A stretch of 64,000 nt of DNA, taken from assembly GCF_028583425.1 (NCBI RefSeq), contig NC_072792.1:160462676-160526675 (forward strand). Reading direction: 5' to 3'. Source of the stretch: Eublepharis macularius (Eukaryota > Chordata > Lepidosauria > Squamata > Eublepharidae). The notes under the pieces were generated by a model. That model did not search any database. It saw only the letters and a list, made by a program, of their open reading frames with translations, and was not told the DNA's origin. Both the position numbers and the translations under genes were made by a program. Positions 46,201 to 58,200 of the stretch are shown here, piece after piece; the stretch's first letter is position 1, and the number at the start of each line of letters is the position of its first letter.

Positions 46201-49200
46201 TCCTACTTTTGCCTCTTTGGAAAAATAAAGAAGCAGAAATTAGAATTCTGTTGTGGGAGAAAAAACCCAACATAAATCCCCACCCGTAAGTATATACTGC
46301 AACTTACTAGGGGCAGGTTTTTCAGTATTAAAATGGATCTTCCTCCCAGCAGAGACAGTGCGAACAAGAAAGGACGTTTGCCACAAACGGCATGGAGACA
46401 TTAGGACAGGCTATTTCCCTCACATGACCCAAAGGAAGCAAAAGCGTTGGGAGCAACTAAGTTTTGACACGAGGGATTTCTCCAAATCACCACCACATAA
46501 TATGGCTTGCTTATCTACAGGTGACAACACTATGGAAAGCTGCTGTGCTTCAGGACACAAGTCTATCGCTAATGACCTGGGGCAGTAAGAAAGCCCCTCT
46601 GTGGATGAGTGAGCTCGAAAGAGCTTGCTGTGGCTCATCCCTGGGCAATCAGCTTGTCCTGGCTGAGCGATGGGGCGACACTGAAGCAGGGAAAGCCAGC
46701 TCCAACAACCCCTGCGGGCAGCAATACCGGGCAGGAACAGGAGGCACCCAGAATTTTGCTCATGAGAGATGCTCCACTTCTTGGATAGGCACACAATCTA
46801 TTCACAACCTCAGACTCACTCTACTTCCAGTTTGACAGGCAGAGGATCCTGCCTAGCCAGGCACTGCTTACCAAATGGATGCCTATCTAGGATACCTGAA
46901 AGCCACTGTAACCATTTCCATACAGGTTCGATGCTGTTGAGAAGTGAGATTCCCCCCCCCCCAACTTCTCTACTGCCCTGTGATGCATTTGCACCTCCTG
47001 TTTTCCCCTGGCCTTTCCCCAAATCCTCTCTTTCAAACCGTTTAGATATAACCACCAAGTCTCAGGGCTTACGGTCCTCCTCCTCTCCTTGCACTCTTTT
47101 CCTTTTCCTAATTGCTGGCAAAACACAATTTGATTGGCTGGGTGAAATGACAAGCTGTGGTTTGCAGGGGGGATCAAAACCACTGCTCCAGCTCAGCCGA
47201 AAACCGGCACAAATGCTAGCAGTCCGAAAGTACAAGAGGGCGCAAAACGAGGGTGAACCACAAGCACCAGTGCCTGCTATTGTAAAACCAATCCGAGATT
47301 TGGTATTGCCCGAGCCTGAGCAGTCTTCCCAAACCAAAACATAAATCTCCTTATGTTTAAAATACAGAAAATGACCGGTCATTGTAAAGAAAGGCAGCTC
47401 AACTGCTTCGCTAATATGCTGGCCCTTGCTACGGTGAGACCAGCATGCGAGAAGGGATACTAAACAAAGCCTTATGGGAATCCAGCCACTCGCCACCTTA
47501 ATATGCCTGTGCACAGTTCTTTGATGGTGGAAATGAGTTCACACTGGAGCATGCAGGTTTTCTTCTCAAGCCGCTCTACTAGGGCTCTAGGAGAAGTACA
47601 TTTAGGAGAAGGGCTGGAGTTTGTAGCACTTCCTCGAAAGAGGATCAACTAGTGAGGAGGCAGGGAAGGGAGAAGACTCACAAGGAGATACCCTGGCAGG
47701 AGAGAGCAGAGATGGCGGTGGTGGAAGATGCAGCCTTCCTCTGCTGGATTTGCTTGCCAAGAAGGGCTTTCCTCCCACACCAAGGACATGCACTATCTCA
47801 AAAGTCTGGTACGCAAAGACTTATAAGAATGCAAAGGGAAACAAGAATACCTTAGGTCCTCTTTAGTCACTTCCCTTCATTGTGAAAGATGGGAGAGGGG
47901 GGAAGGAAAAAGATAAAAGCAGCTTAAAAAATCATCACATGGAATAAAGTGAATGTATTCAAACAGTAAAAAAAAAAAAGAGAAATACATGAAATAAAGT
48001 GAATGCGTTTAACCATAAAAAAGGAATATGTGGAAAGAAAGAATCTCTTGTATATCAGTAATCAAAGGACATAAAATGGTTACTGATAGGATCTGTTTAT
48101 GAGAGGCTCGGGCTATTCTAAGTTTCACAAGTTACCTGTATTTTGGTTGAAGGGAATCCGAGAGGATTTGCTGAGCTGCGGAAGCATCCCGTTCAGCCAA
48201 GTACCTATCGGGGAAAACACATTTCAGTGCTTGACGACACTGACCAAAACAGTTGCAGGTCAATTTGCCCATCACCTGAAAGTAAATTATAGCTGCAAGC
48301 TAGAACAAGGGAGAGGGAATAAGAAGCTTCCTTATTCTCTTGTTCTTACATACAGTTAAGAAACACACACTGAAAAATTCTCTACCTAGAGTACACTATA
48401 CAAATATTATGGTGGAAGGGGAAAGTGGTCATTCTTCAAATAAATTGTGTCTCATTGTTATCTACTTTATATTCGTAGTTCTTGGTGCAGTTGTTTAAAA
48501 AAGAACCAGAAGCGAAATCTTCCGATGATGCTCCAAATAGTTTCGATATGAAAATATTTCTTCTCATCCAAGGGGAGGAAATATCACACATACAGAGGAG
48601 GAGGGAGCCTTGTGTATTTCCAGAACTGCAATTACTTTGATAAGGTCTGTAATGTATTAGTGGAAGCCACATTTAAACTTTTGTACTTAAGACTTTTAAG
48701 GGAAAGAACTATACTTACAACAAATTATATAAGCCCAGAAGTCCCATGCCTCTAAAGTCTGTTTTAGGATCATCACCTTGGAAACCAATTTCACACCATT
48801 GCTTGGAAATCCGAGCTTCCAACGGCGAATCAGGTTTCAAGCATTTCCATAGCTACAGAAGGGGGAGGGGGGAAACACAGGTAAAATTACAACCTGAGAC
48901 GTTTGTGGATTGACATTTCAGAAAATGGTTCTCTACAGGCCTCGGCTTCGTTGTTATGCCCAGTATTCAAAAGAGCTTGGGGGCAATGCACCAAATAAGA
49001 GATATCGGCAAGAAATGTTTCTCAGCCATGGCAGAATTTTCAAAGATGGCCACTGGGAAATCCCGTGACCTGTTGCAGAAATAGTGCAAAAACCTTGACA
49101 GGGATACACACTGTATCTACTTAATAAGCTCTGCATAGGAAAAAAGAACCAAACCTGTCTTCCTCGTGCTTTGCTGGAAATCACAATATAGTCCCCAAGC

Positions 49201-52200
49201 ACAAAATAAGCAGACCTCCTCTTCTGTAAGCTGCTTTTTCAAGGGCACAGAGGAGAAATCAAACAGCTACCTAAATACTGAGAACTGCAATCTTGAAAGC
49301 AATACTTTCAGCAGAGAGTGAGAGGGGGGGGGGGTGCTAGGAACAAGCCATTTTGTTTTCCCAAACTATTTCAAATTCTGGGTTTTAGAAGTCTGGGCAA
49401 CCCAGCATCTGAGAGAATACCAAGCCATAGACACACACACATGAAGAATAACACAAAAACACTTCAGCTAATTCTTTTAAATTTAAGTGCTATTTCTGTA
49501 TTCACTTTGTATTTACGTTGGAAAAACATTTTTTTTGTGTGTCTTTATAAAGGTGATGTGATCTGCTCTCACTGCAAGATTTATCTAGTCTAATACTTTC
49601 TTTCTGGCACTATTATACAGGATCCCTCTTTCTCGGTCTCCCCCCCCCCTGGAAAATCACATGCAATTACCCACTGTCAGTATTCAGCATTTCATTTTCA
49701 CACTCTAAACACAAAGGCCACATGTGGCTACTACAGTTAGGGGCCACTGATATAACAGACCTCCTCCTCAAATGGTTCTCTCTCTTCTCACACACCCATC
49801 TAGCAACCAGCAGTCACCTTGCAGTAGCGAGTTCCACAAGTTATTTGTGGATATTGTTTTATTTAGTTCATCCAACACAGTTTGCTTTCTGCCGATAAAA
49901 CTGAGATGCTCATTCCAAGAAAAGAGCAAAGCTAACCTCTCCTGGCAGCTGCTCACTGCTCAATTTAATTAAGTTACAGTTTAATGTGACATTGTCTTAA
50001 CAGACATATTGTGGTTTGACATCCCTCCAGAGCCATTTGTTTTTTGCCTGTACAAAGTGTTGCATCTTGTGCAAGCAGTAAGCGCCCAGCTTAGAGAAGC
50101 ATGGTTTGCAATGGAGGAATGTGCTGTGCAAGCAGATTCCAGTCACTGGTCCTGCCTTTGATCTGCCTTTAAAGGCTGCTGCACACAGGAACTGGTGTGG
50201 GCTGACAAAGCCAAAGGGCTGGAGAACAAAAGCAGAGAAACAACAGCTCCCAGATTCAACTGGGGGCCTGGGTTGCAGGCGATGCGGGGGAAGCGAGTGG
50301 GGAGATGGCCTGGTGGTCGCCGTGATGTGGAGGGGTGGGGAATGACCAGGGGCTAGGGGAGCACGTCCATGCACAGCCAGTGCAGGCCTTTGGTCTGGGA
50401 AGCTGGCCCATGCCCCTTAGCACTTGGCTCGGGGCGGTATCCCACCAGCCCTCCCTTTTGTCACAACTTTGGAGTGAGTAGATGGCGTATTGGGCATTGG
50501 ACACTGATCCGTTTGGGGGGGAAACAGGGCCTTCAGGCTCAGTTTCCCTATTGTGGGGATCCCCATAAGGGGTCTGGGAGTGAGGAATGGCTGGTGAATG
50601 GTCAGTTGGGGGCTGTCAGTCCGCCTCACTCCCAGGAGGCAGGGGATAATTCACACAGGGGTGTGTACCCACATGGCATCCCAATGGCTGTCATCCCATG
50701 GTCCCCCCCATCAGGGGTTTGAAGGGGCGTGTGGGTCATTGGCTTGGCAGTCGGGTCAGCTGATGCTCGGATCAGTGCAATATGCACGCCTTTGCTCCCT
50801 GAGCTGTAATCTCAATAAAGTTGTGGTCTCTTTACCTCCAGCACTGTGTCCATGTGTTTTTGTCACCGTGCCCCCTCCCTGCTTTCCTCCCCCACTTAGC
50901 ACTCGCCTGCAAATGCCTGTAAACTGTGACTTGCTTGCTGTACACTGGAAATGCAAACCATGGTTTGGCATGATGCCTGAACTGAGCCACTATCTCTTCT
51001 CCATAAAAGTCCATGGGAATATGCACTGTAGCGATTCATGCTCTCCCCTCTGGCCATTTAGGGTCAGCTCAAAGCACTTTCCTTGTACACATATGCATTG
51101 GGAAATTTATGGAGATTTGTGGGGAGCGGAAGCAACAGGGACATAACCTCTATATCACACCACAGAATCTGCCCACCAAAGCTGCCATTTCCTCCAGGGG
51201 AACCGATCCCTATCGTCTGCAGATCAACCCCATCTTGAGATTGGTAACCCTAAGCAGTCCCATCACTGCTGGCTATGTACTGACAATGGCAAAATGCAAT
51301 ACAAGAATAGAGTGATTCTTGTACTGATAGGGCTAGAAGCAGTCTGCATCATTTGAAGCTGAATCCACCTTAAGTCTCAGCAAGCCAGGCAGACTATAAA
51401 AGAAGCCAAGGAGCAAATTTTACAGCAGCTGGTGGGGGGCGTGGGGGGGGGAAGCCGCGCTGATCCTGGGAATTGCTCAGTATCTGGCTGTACAAAGGGA
51501 TGTTTCACATGAGCAAAGTGACTGAGGATGGTCAGAGACCGTTTGCGTGCACTGGAGTGGTACCGCAAGAAAGGGAACCTGGACTGACAGCATCTGACTA
51601 AGAGAGCTGTGGCTCTCGAGAGCTTATGCTACAATAAAGTTGGTTAGTCTTAAAGGTGCTACTGGACTCTTTACTACTTCTGAAGACAGAGATTGAGAGA
51701 GCCAGGCACACTTCCCTGGGAGGCTATTCCATAATTGTGGGGCTGCCACCAAAAAAAACCCCTCCTTGTGTACCCACCAACTGAGCTTCCTTGGTTGAGG
51801 GGATCTTAACTAGAGATGGGCACAAAACGAACCATGGAACAAAATTCCATACAGAATGACCAGTTCATTTGCACCGAAACAAACAAAATTTTCCAGCCGT
51901 TCCATGGACAGTTCAGAGTGTAACAGACCCCACGCCGGTTTCAGCCCATCTGCTGAACCCAGCGCAGGGTCTGTGAAACTGACAGCCCCTTTCTCCTGCT
52001 GCCCGGGCTGTCAGTTTTACAGACCCCACGCTGGAACCGGTGCAGGGTCTGTGAAACTGACAGCCTGGGCAGCAGGAGAAAGGGGCTGTCAGTTTCACAG
52101 ACCCCACGCAGGTTCCAGCATGGAGTCTGTAAAACTGACAGCCCCTTTCTCCTGCCACTCTGGCAGCAGGAGAAAGAAGCTGTCAGTTTCATAGACCCCA

Positions 52201-55200
52201 TGCTGGGTTCAGCCCATCGGCTGAAACTGGCATGGGGGTCTGTGAAACTGATAGCCCCGTTCTCCTGCTGCCCGGCAGCAGAAGAAAGGGGCTGTCTGTT
52301 TCACATGCCCCCCACTGGCTTCAGCAGCCGGTGCGGGGCGGTTGAAATGCCATGAACCACACAATGGGAAAAGGTCGGAAGTTCGTGGTTCGAGGTTCCG
52401 TGGAATGCTACGAACCATGAATCACGTGGTTCGGGTTTTTTTTGGGGTGGTGGTGGTGGTTCGTGCCTATGTCTAATCTGAACTCCTGGACAGGAACATA
52501 TGGGAGATATAAGGGAGGAACATCAATAAGATGGTTGACTTCCTGTGCTGTCATTCTCATCTGCAACTTGTTTACTTATGCAGGGATGATTTGAGCTACA
52601 CACACCCCTCCCCCTTCAACTCTGCTCACTGAAGACCAACCAAGTCTTTATTAGCTGAGTTGGTTCAAGACAACAGCAACCTTAAACTCTAGCTAATGTT
52701 CAAAACTAATGTTTGGTGCCAAGAACAAGCTTTTGAGTTACACAGGGCTACTCTTCAGGCATAAAAGAAAAAACAAAGTTGATGTTACAAAGCGGATACC
52801 TAGTGCCTTAATAAAGTACAGTGAGTTTTAACATAAGAAAGGTCTCATTTAACAGGAATCAATGGATTGGAAGGGGCCGGGCTGGAGATTCAGAGGAGCG
52901 AGTTAACACTATGGAATTACTAACAGTCTATGTTCAGATATATGAAAAGAGGGGAAAAGAGCCTGTGATTACCCAGGATCATTTTTTGCTACTTTTAACA
53001 GACCTCTATCTACTGATATGCCCTACAGCAGGCCATCTAATTTGACCATCAAGGAACCTAACTGACTCCTGTCTCAGAATAGGCTACTGCACAAGTCAAG
53101 CCTTTTGCTGAATAAACTTGGGTTTATTAAATGGTGCTTGTAAATACAGACGACGACTCTAACGTGGTTTGATTACTTACCTTCAGAAGCATTTCTTCGT
53201 GCCGGGGATCCTCGGAATCATAGGGCTCCCGGCGTAGTTTTTCAACCTCTGCAATCAAATTCCTGTACCCTACAATCTGTAGGAGGCAGGCCTGCAGAGA
53301 TACACCGAGCCTGGCGGGAAGAGGAAACAGCAGCAGCAAGTTAAATCCCCATACCTGGCAACTGGAACTCTGCATGATTGACAGTGCCTCCACAGGGAAT
53401 ATACCTTTTCACCAAAGAGAAAAAAGTGCATTCATCTAGGCAAATATATGCCATGACATTTTACAATCTGCTAGGGCTCCTAGAATCAGGCTCTGTAGCT
53501 CATTTATGCTGTAGTGCATATGACAGGAAAGAAGGGGAGAAAGATTTGGCACCATCTCTCGCTGTAGACATGTTATTAAAAAAAAAATCTCCCTTTGAGA
53601 AAGGAACGGCCTTCATCACTGTCCTCCAGCCAAATTCTCCCTTTTTAGTGGAGCTGGGCCCCTTCCCTCAAACCCCAATGCAGAGCAAATTGCTGGGAGG
53701 TGAGTGAAAAACCTGCTTTGTGGCAAGGAAGGGTCATGATTAAACTTCCCCAGGGGCTGGGGGGCTCAGAAGAGAACTAAGACCATACCTGATGCCTACT
53801 AAGCCTGGATACTTGCATTCTAAGTATGTGGGGAGGCCAGATAAGTTGTAGCAGTTTGGAAATGTACTCTGCATGTGCTCAGAGGCATTTTTCTTTCACT
53901 GATTCTGGGACACAGCCCTGGAATTAAAACAGATGACAGGGTTGATCCCAGTACAAACAATGGCTCAGGCAGGGCACCATTTTCTTCGTGGGTTGGGCTG
54001 TTTTGTTTTTTAAATTCAAACAAGATACATGCATGAGACTTGGAAGAGCAGCTGTGAGGAAACTAGAAAAGATCCTTAAAGATAAAGATGTCTTTCTGGG
54101 AACCAAGATTAAGATAATCCAAACTAAGGTATTCCCTATTCCTATGTATGGATGTGAAAATTGGACAGTGAAGAAAGCTGACAGGAAGAAAACTGATTCA
54201 CCTGAAATGTGGTGCTGGAGGAGAGTTTTGCGGATACCATGGATGGCCAAAAAGACAAATAAGTGGGTAGAAATCAAGCCTGAATTCTCCCTAGAAGCTA
54301 AAATAACAAAACTAAGGCTATCGTATTTCAATCATATCATGAGAAGACAAGGTTCTCTGAAAAAGTCAGTAATGTTAGGAAAAGTGGAAGGCAGTAGGAA
54401 AAGAGGAAGACCCAAAATGAAATGGTTTGACTCAATAATAAGAAGCTACATCCTCCAGTTTGCAGGACTTGAGTAGGTCTGTTAATGATAGGATGTTTTG
54501 GAGATCTTTCATTCATAGGGTTGCCATAGGTTGGAGGCGATGGCACATAACAGATAACACATACATGCATAGCAAGAGGCAAGAGCTCCTTCTTGCCTCT
54601 GAACTATGGACATAAGGGTGGGGGAATGTAGCTTGAAATAGAGAGATGTAACCCATGAGGTGATAGCTAGTGATAAAAATGGGACTGAAGAAAAACAAAA
54701 CAGCTTGAGGATAGGGGAGTTCTGTCATGTTGGCTGTAGAAGGATTTAGGCAGGATTCTGGCAAAGGGGCTGCTGGATTTTACACATTGGTTGGAATTTT
54801 ATCAGTCAAAACGATGACTGCAGGCAGGCTGCTAGTTTCTTTGGCTCCTGATTTAAAGCCTCGAACATCAACCTTCACCCCATTATCCTTTTGTTCAAAA
54901 ACTGTAGAAGTGTACTTCAGCTTTTCCTCACTAGGGAATAAGGGGGTTAAGTGCTCTGGCTGCAATCTTAAGAGGATGTTCTTTGCAACTCAGTAAGGCT
55001 GTCTTCAGAGTTAACACGTACAGAAGTGGGCTCGTCTGTCACCTTCTAAAGTAGCTGGCATTTGCGGGTGAAGTTTTGTCGCTAAAAAAGTGCGTGCTCT
55101 GAGGTGTGAAGCATATGACATAAAAATCACATGCAGGCTGACAGTCAAATCCTGGCGCCAGACCCATACACGAAGGAGAAGCAAAGACAACGAGAATGCC

Positions 55201-58200
55201 AACAACCACATCTCCTGTGGTTTGTGACGAATGAACATGACGCTGAATCTAAATAAGTTGGAGCCTCAAACAGTTGCGGTGCTATTAACTAGGAGACAAT
55301 CAAGTTAGGAAGGTGGGGTCAGAGTGATTCTCTTAGGGCAAGCGAACTGTTTGGGGCTGCTCTTGCACTCTGCTCTGCTTTTGGGAAGGGAGGTAAGTTG
55401 CCAAGAATACCTTTTCCCATCTAACTCCGATTCAAAACCTCTCCCTACCTCTTCTTGATGCTGCTTGTCTAGCCTCACTGATCCATGTTGCCATGAAATA
55501 CTACTGCAATACATTCTATGCTGGCCATCTTAAGGCAACTAGATCTACCTAACCTTCCACAGTAACCAACTAGATGCCCCCAGAAAACCCAAGCCTCGCC
55601 TGCTGTTGCTCCCCTGTTGCACCAATATAGATAAAAGCACATGACAATAATCAATAGTGAGCAATACTAGGCCAAGCACTTGTATTCTAGATGAACATTC
55701 AGACTTTGCATGAACCGTCTGTGTGTTTTTTCCTATGTGTTAGGTAATTCTAACAGGTGTGCTTCAATCTTTTGACAGTTAATTAAAATAGTGGACTTTA
55801 TCGAGATTAATGTTCCTCTGTTGGAGATTCAACCAATGGTGATCTCTCAACTTAACTTTTTCTGACACTTCTCAGAGATTTATAGTTTTGTTTTGCAAGT
55901 TTGAGTATAATGTAATTTTTTACTAATTGGAAGGTTGTACAGTAGAAACTATGAATATTCAATGAAGCATCAGACCAATTATCGTTTGTTTGTGCTATCA
56001 CAAACAAACCTTAGATATTTGCTATCACAAAAAGACCTTAGATATTTGCATATGATGATGTATAAAATTGTAAACTCAGACAGAATGGCAGAGCTCTGAT
56101 GGAAGAAATCTCTTGAGAGAATTTAGGTGAGAACTTATTTTTACCTATGCATTTCATAGAAACTTTGATTATGTTAAACTTGGAATTTATTAAGAAATGT
56201 TAGCAAACTTATTTCTTATTGCCTTTCTATGTTCTGTTTTTATAGGATTTATATTAATAGCCATTTATATTTTGATTACTTGCTTCATTAAAAAACTAGG
56301 GTGTATTTTCAATAAAGTGAAATAAACTCTAGACAGGTGTCTGTGTGTTTGATAAAGAGTTGCAAAGCAATATTGAACCCTATATAAATAAATGTACTGA
56401 TAAACAGGTGGTTCAAAGAACTTATCTGTTTGACAGGTCTGAGAACTAATTGCTGAAAGCTTTCCAAGAGAAAGATACATCTTTCTTTTGGCTAGTAGAA
56501 GCTTAGTTTCAGACACGGGCAAAAGCTCGTTACACCCCCCCAGCAACAGACTTTCAGAGGTATACTGTCTCTGAAAATGGAGGTTTCATTTAGTAACTGA
56601 TGGACTTGTCCTCTACATGCCAAGAAAAGCTAACCCACCTCACAGGGTGGTTGGGAGGATAAAATGGAGGAGGGGAGCAACAATCTATAGGCTATGCTGT
56701 TGTCGGGTGGGGGGAAGGGGGAGATGTTTGGTGGGTTCCAATTAAGAGTCTCCAAAGAAATGAAGAGCACAAAAATCCACACACACACAATTAGATAACA
56801 TTCCTGCCACTCTCCACTTACTGTGGGTTTACATCTGGATTAATCCTTTTCAGGTCCATGATAGCATCTATGGTTTTTTCAATTGCATCTGGATGAACAC
56901 TAATCGAACTCTGCAGCAACTGGAAAAAAAAGATTTTTTTTAAAAAAATTAAGAGATCACAGTTACTTCTGTGAAAAGTGAAAAACTTTTCAGACAACAA
57001 CTGAGTAACCTTTTGCAAGTGGTACTAAGAAATAGGACTCTGCCGAATCGAGCATGTTTATATATCCAGCGCTCTAAAAACAGGCAGCCTTATTGATATA
57101 CTAACACCACTGTTCACCAAGTGGACATCAGCTCAATGGATACTCTTCAACATCACAGCCTCCCTCCACGCCGCCAAATGAGATTAGAAATGGCCTACAT
57201 CACAGGGGTGTTGAGAGGAAAAGCAAGCTGAAGACGATACAAAGACTACCTAGCACGTTGGAAAATGCTATTCAAACAAAGATTGCTACCACTCAGCTTG
57301 AAATGGTTAAGGTTGCAATCTGCATGGATTATTCTGCAGAACATTTGATTTAAATGGTGTGATGGCCGATAGAGGCAACCATTCACTTTTCAAGGAAAAA
57401 AAATATTCAACAGTCTCCGTATCATTACACTCCACAGCGGGTCTGATCTCATTCAACTACACTTCAGAATGTCTGTCTCTGGTGTGATTCAAACAGGACA
57501 CTGGAGAGGAGGAAGAACATACCCATGGGACTTTGCATCTGCACAACGCCTCTTTTAAACATGGATTGCAACCCCTGTAACGCAGCTAGGTATCAAGCCT
57601 CTCTGCTTTGTATGAATGGTGGCCCAGTTTAAAGGAGGCATTATGAGCATGTCCCACAGTTATTTTGCCTCTCCACAATCACATATAAACTAGTTTTCAC
57701 CCAAACCAAAGACAGGGTGAAAAATTCTGGCTTGCTGGAGAACCCCCTGAGAGTCTGGATTTGAATCTGGGTCTCTTTAAAAGATTGGATTGTGGCCAGG
57801 AAAACAAGAAAACTGTTTCTTTCCTATGCTCTACTATCTCTCTCCCCACCCTGCCTAAAGTATTTCCAAGGCCACTTAATGCTTCACGCATCCTTTCCAC
57901 TCCCCTTCCTCTCTCTACTGCCAACAATTCCAAGCAGTGCTCAGGAATCTGTACCTCTTACTGGAGATTTAAAGATGGTTTCATACATTCAACTGATGGC
58001 AGATCCACGTTTAGACAAGTCTGGCTCCCTATCAAGTGTCCTTGTGCAACTCTACTATGAGTTTGCCACGTTCTCACTTTGCATTATTGGGGTCACCACT
58101 TTCACATGGTGGGGAATACACTTAAATTTTTTTTAAAAGCAGCCCTAAAATGTTTGAAGTGAAACATTTGAAGAAACAGAAACACTATTTACATACTGCA

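Larger units (their letters stand above)
48853..53180 (-). other. ELMOD1 intron with GC-richer block and hAT element
   Basis: 48900-50000 holds no identifiable feature. 50100-50900 is GC-richer and ends in CAATAAAG (50812-50820) followed by T/G-rich sequence, resembling an LTR or a transcript end; no terminal repeats were found. 51590-51680 is a ribozyme-family repeat, 51811-52475 is a hAT-type element, and 52690-52760 is a reversed degenerate ribozyme-family piece. Confidence 0.5.

Noticed and set aside
46769-47344. 191-codon frame inside an ELMOD1 intron, with a 150-codon frame opposite
   Set aside because: No domain, no convincing splice context, and low-complexity Pro/Ser-rich content. 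The overlapping opposite frame suggests chance from a stop-poor GC-balanced region.
50598-51146. 182-codon + strand frame
   Set aside because: No recognisable family. It overlaps open frames on the other strand and an LTR-like block; probably chance.
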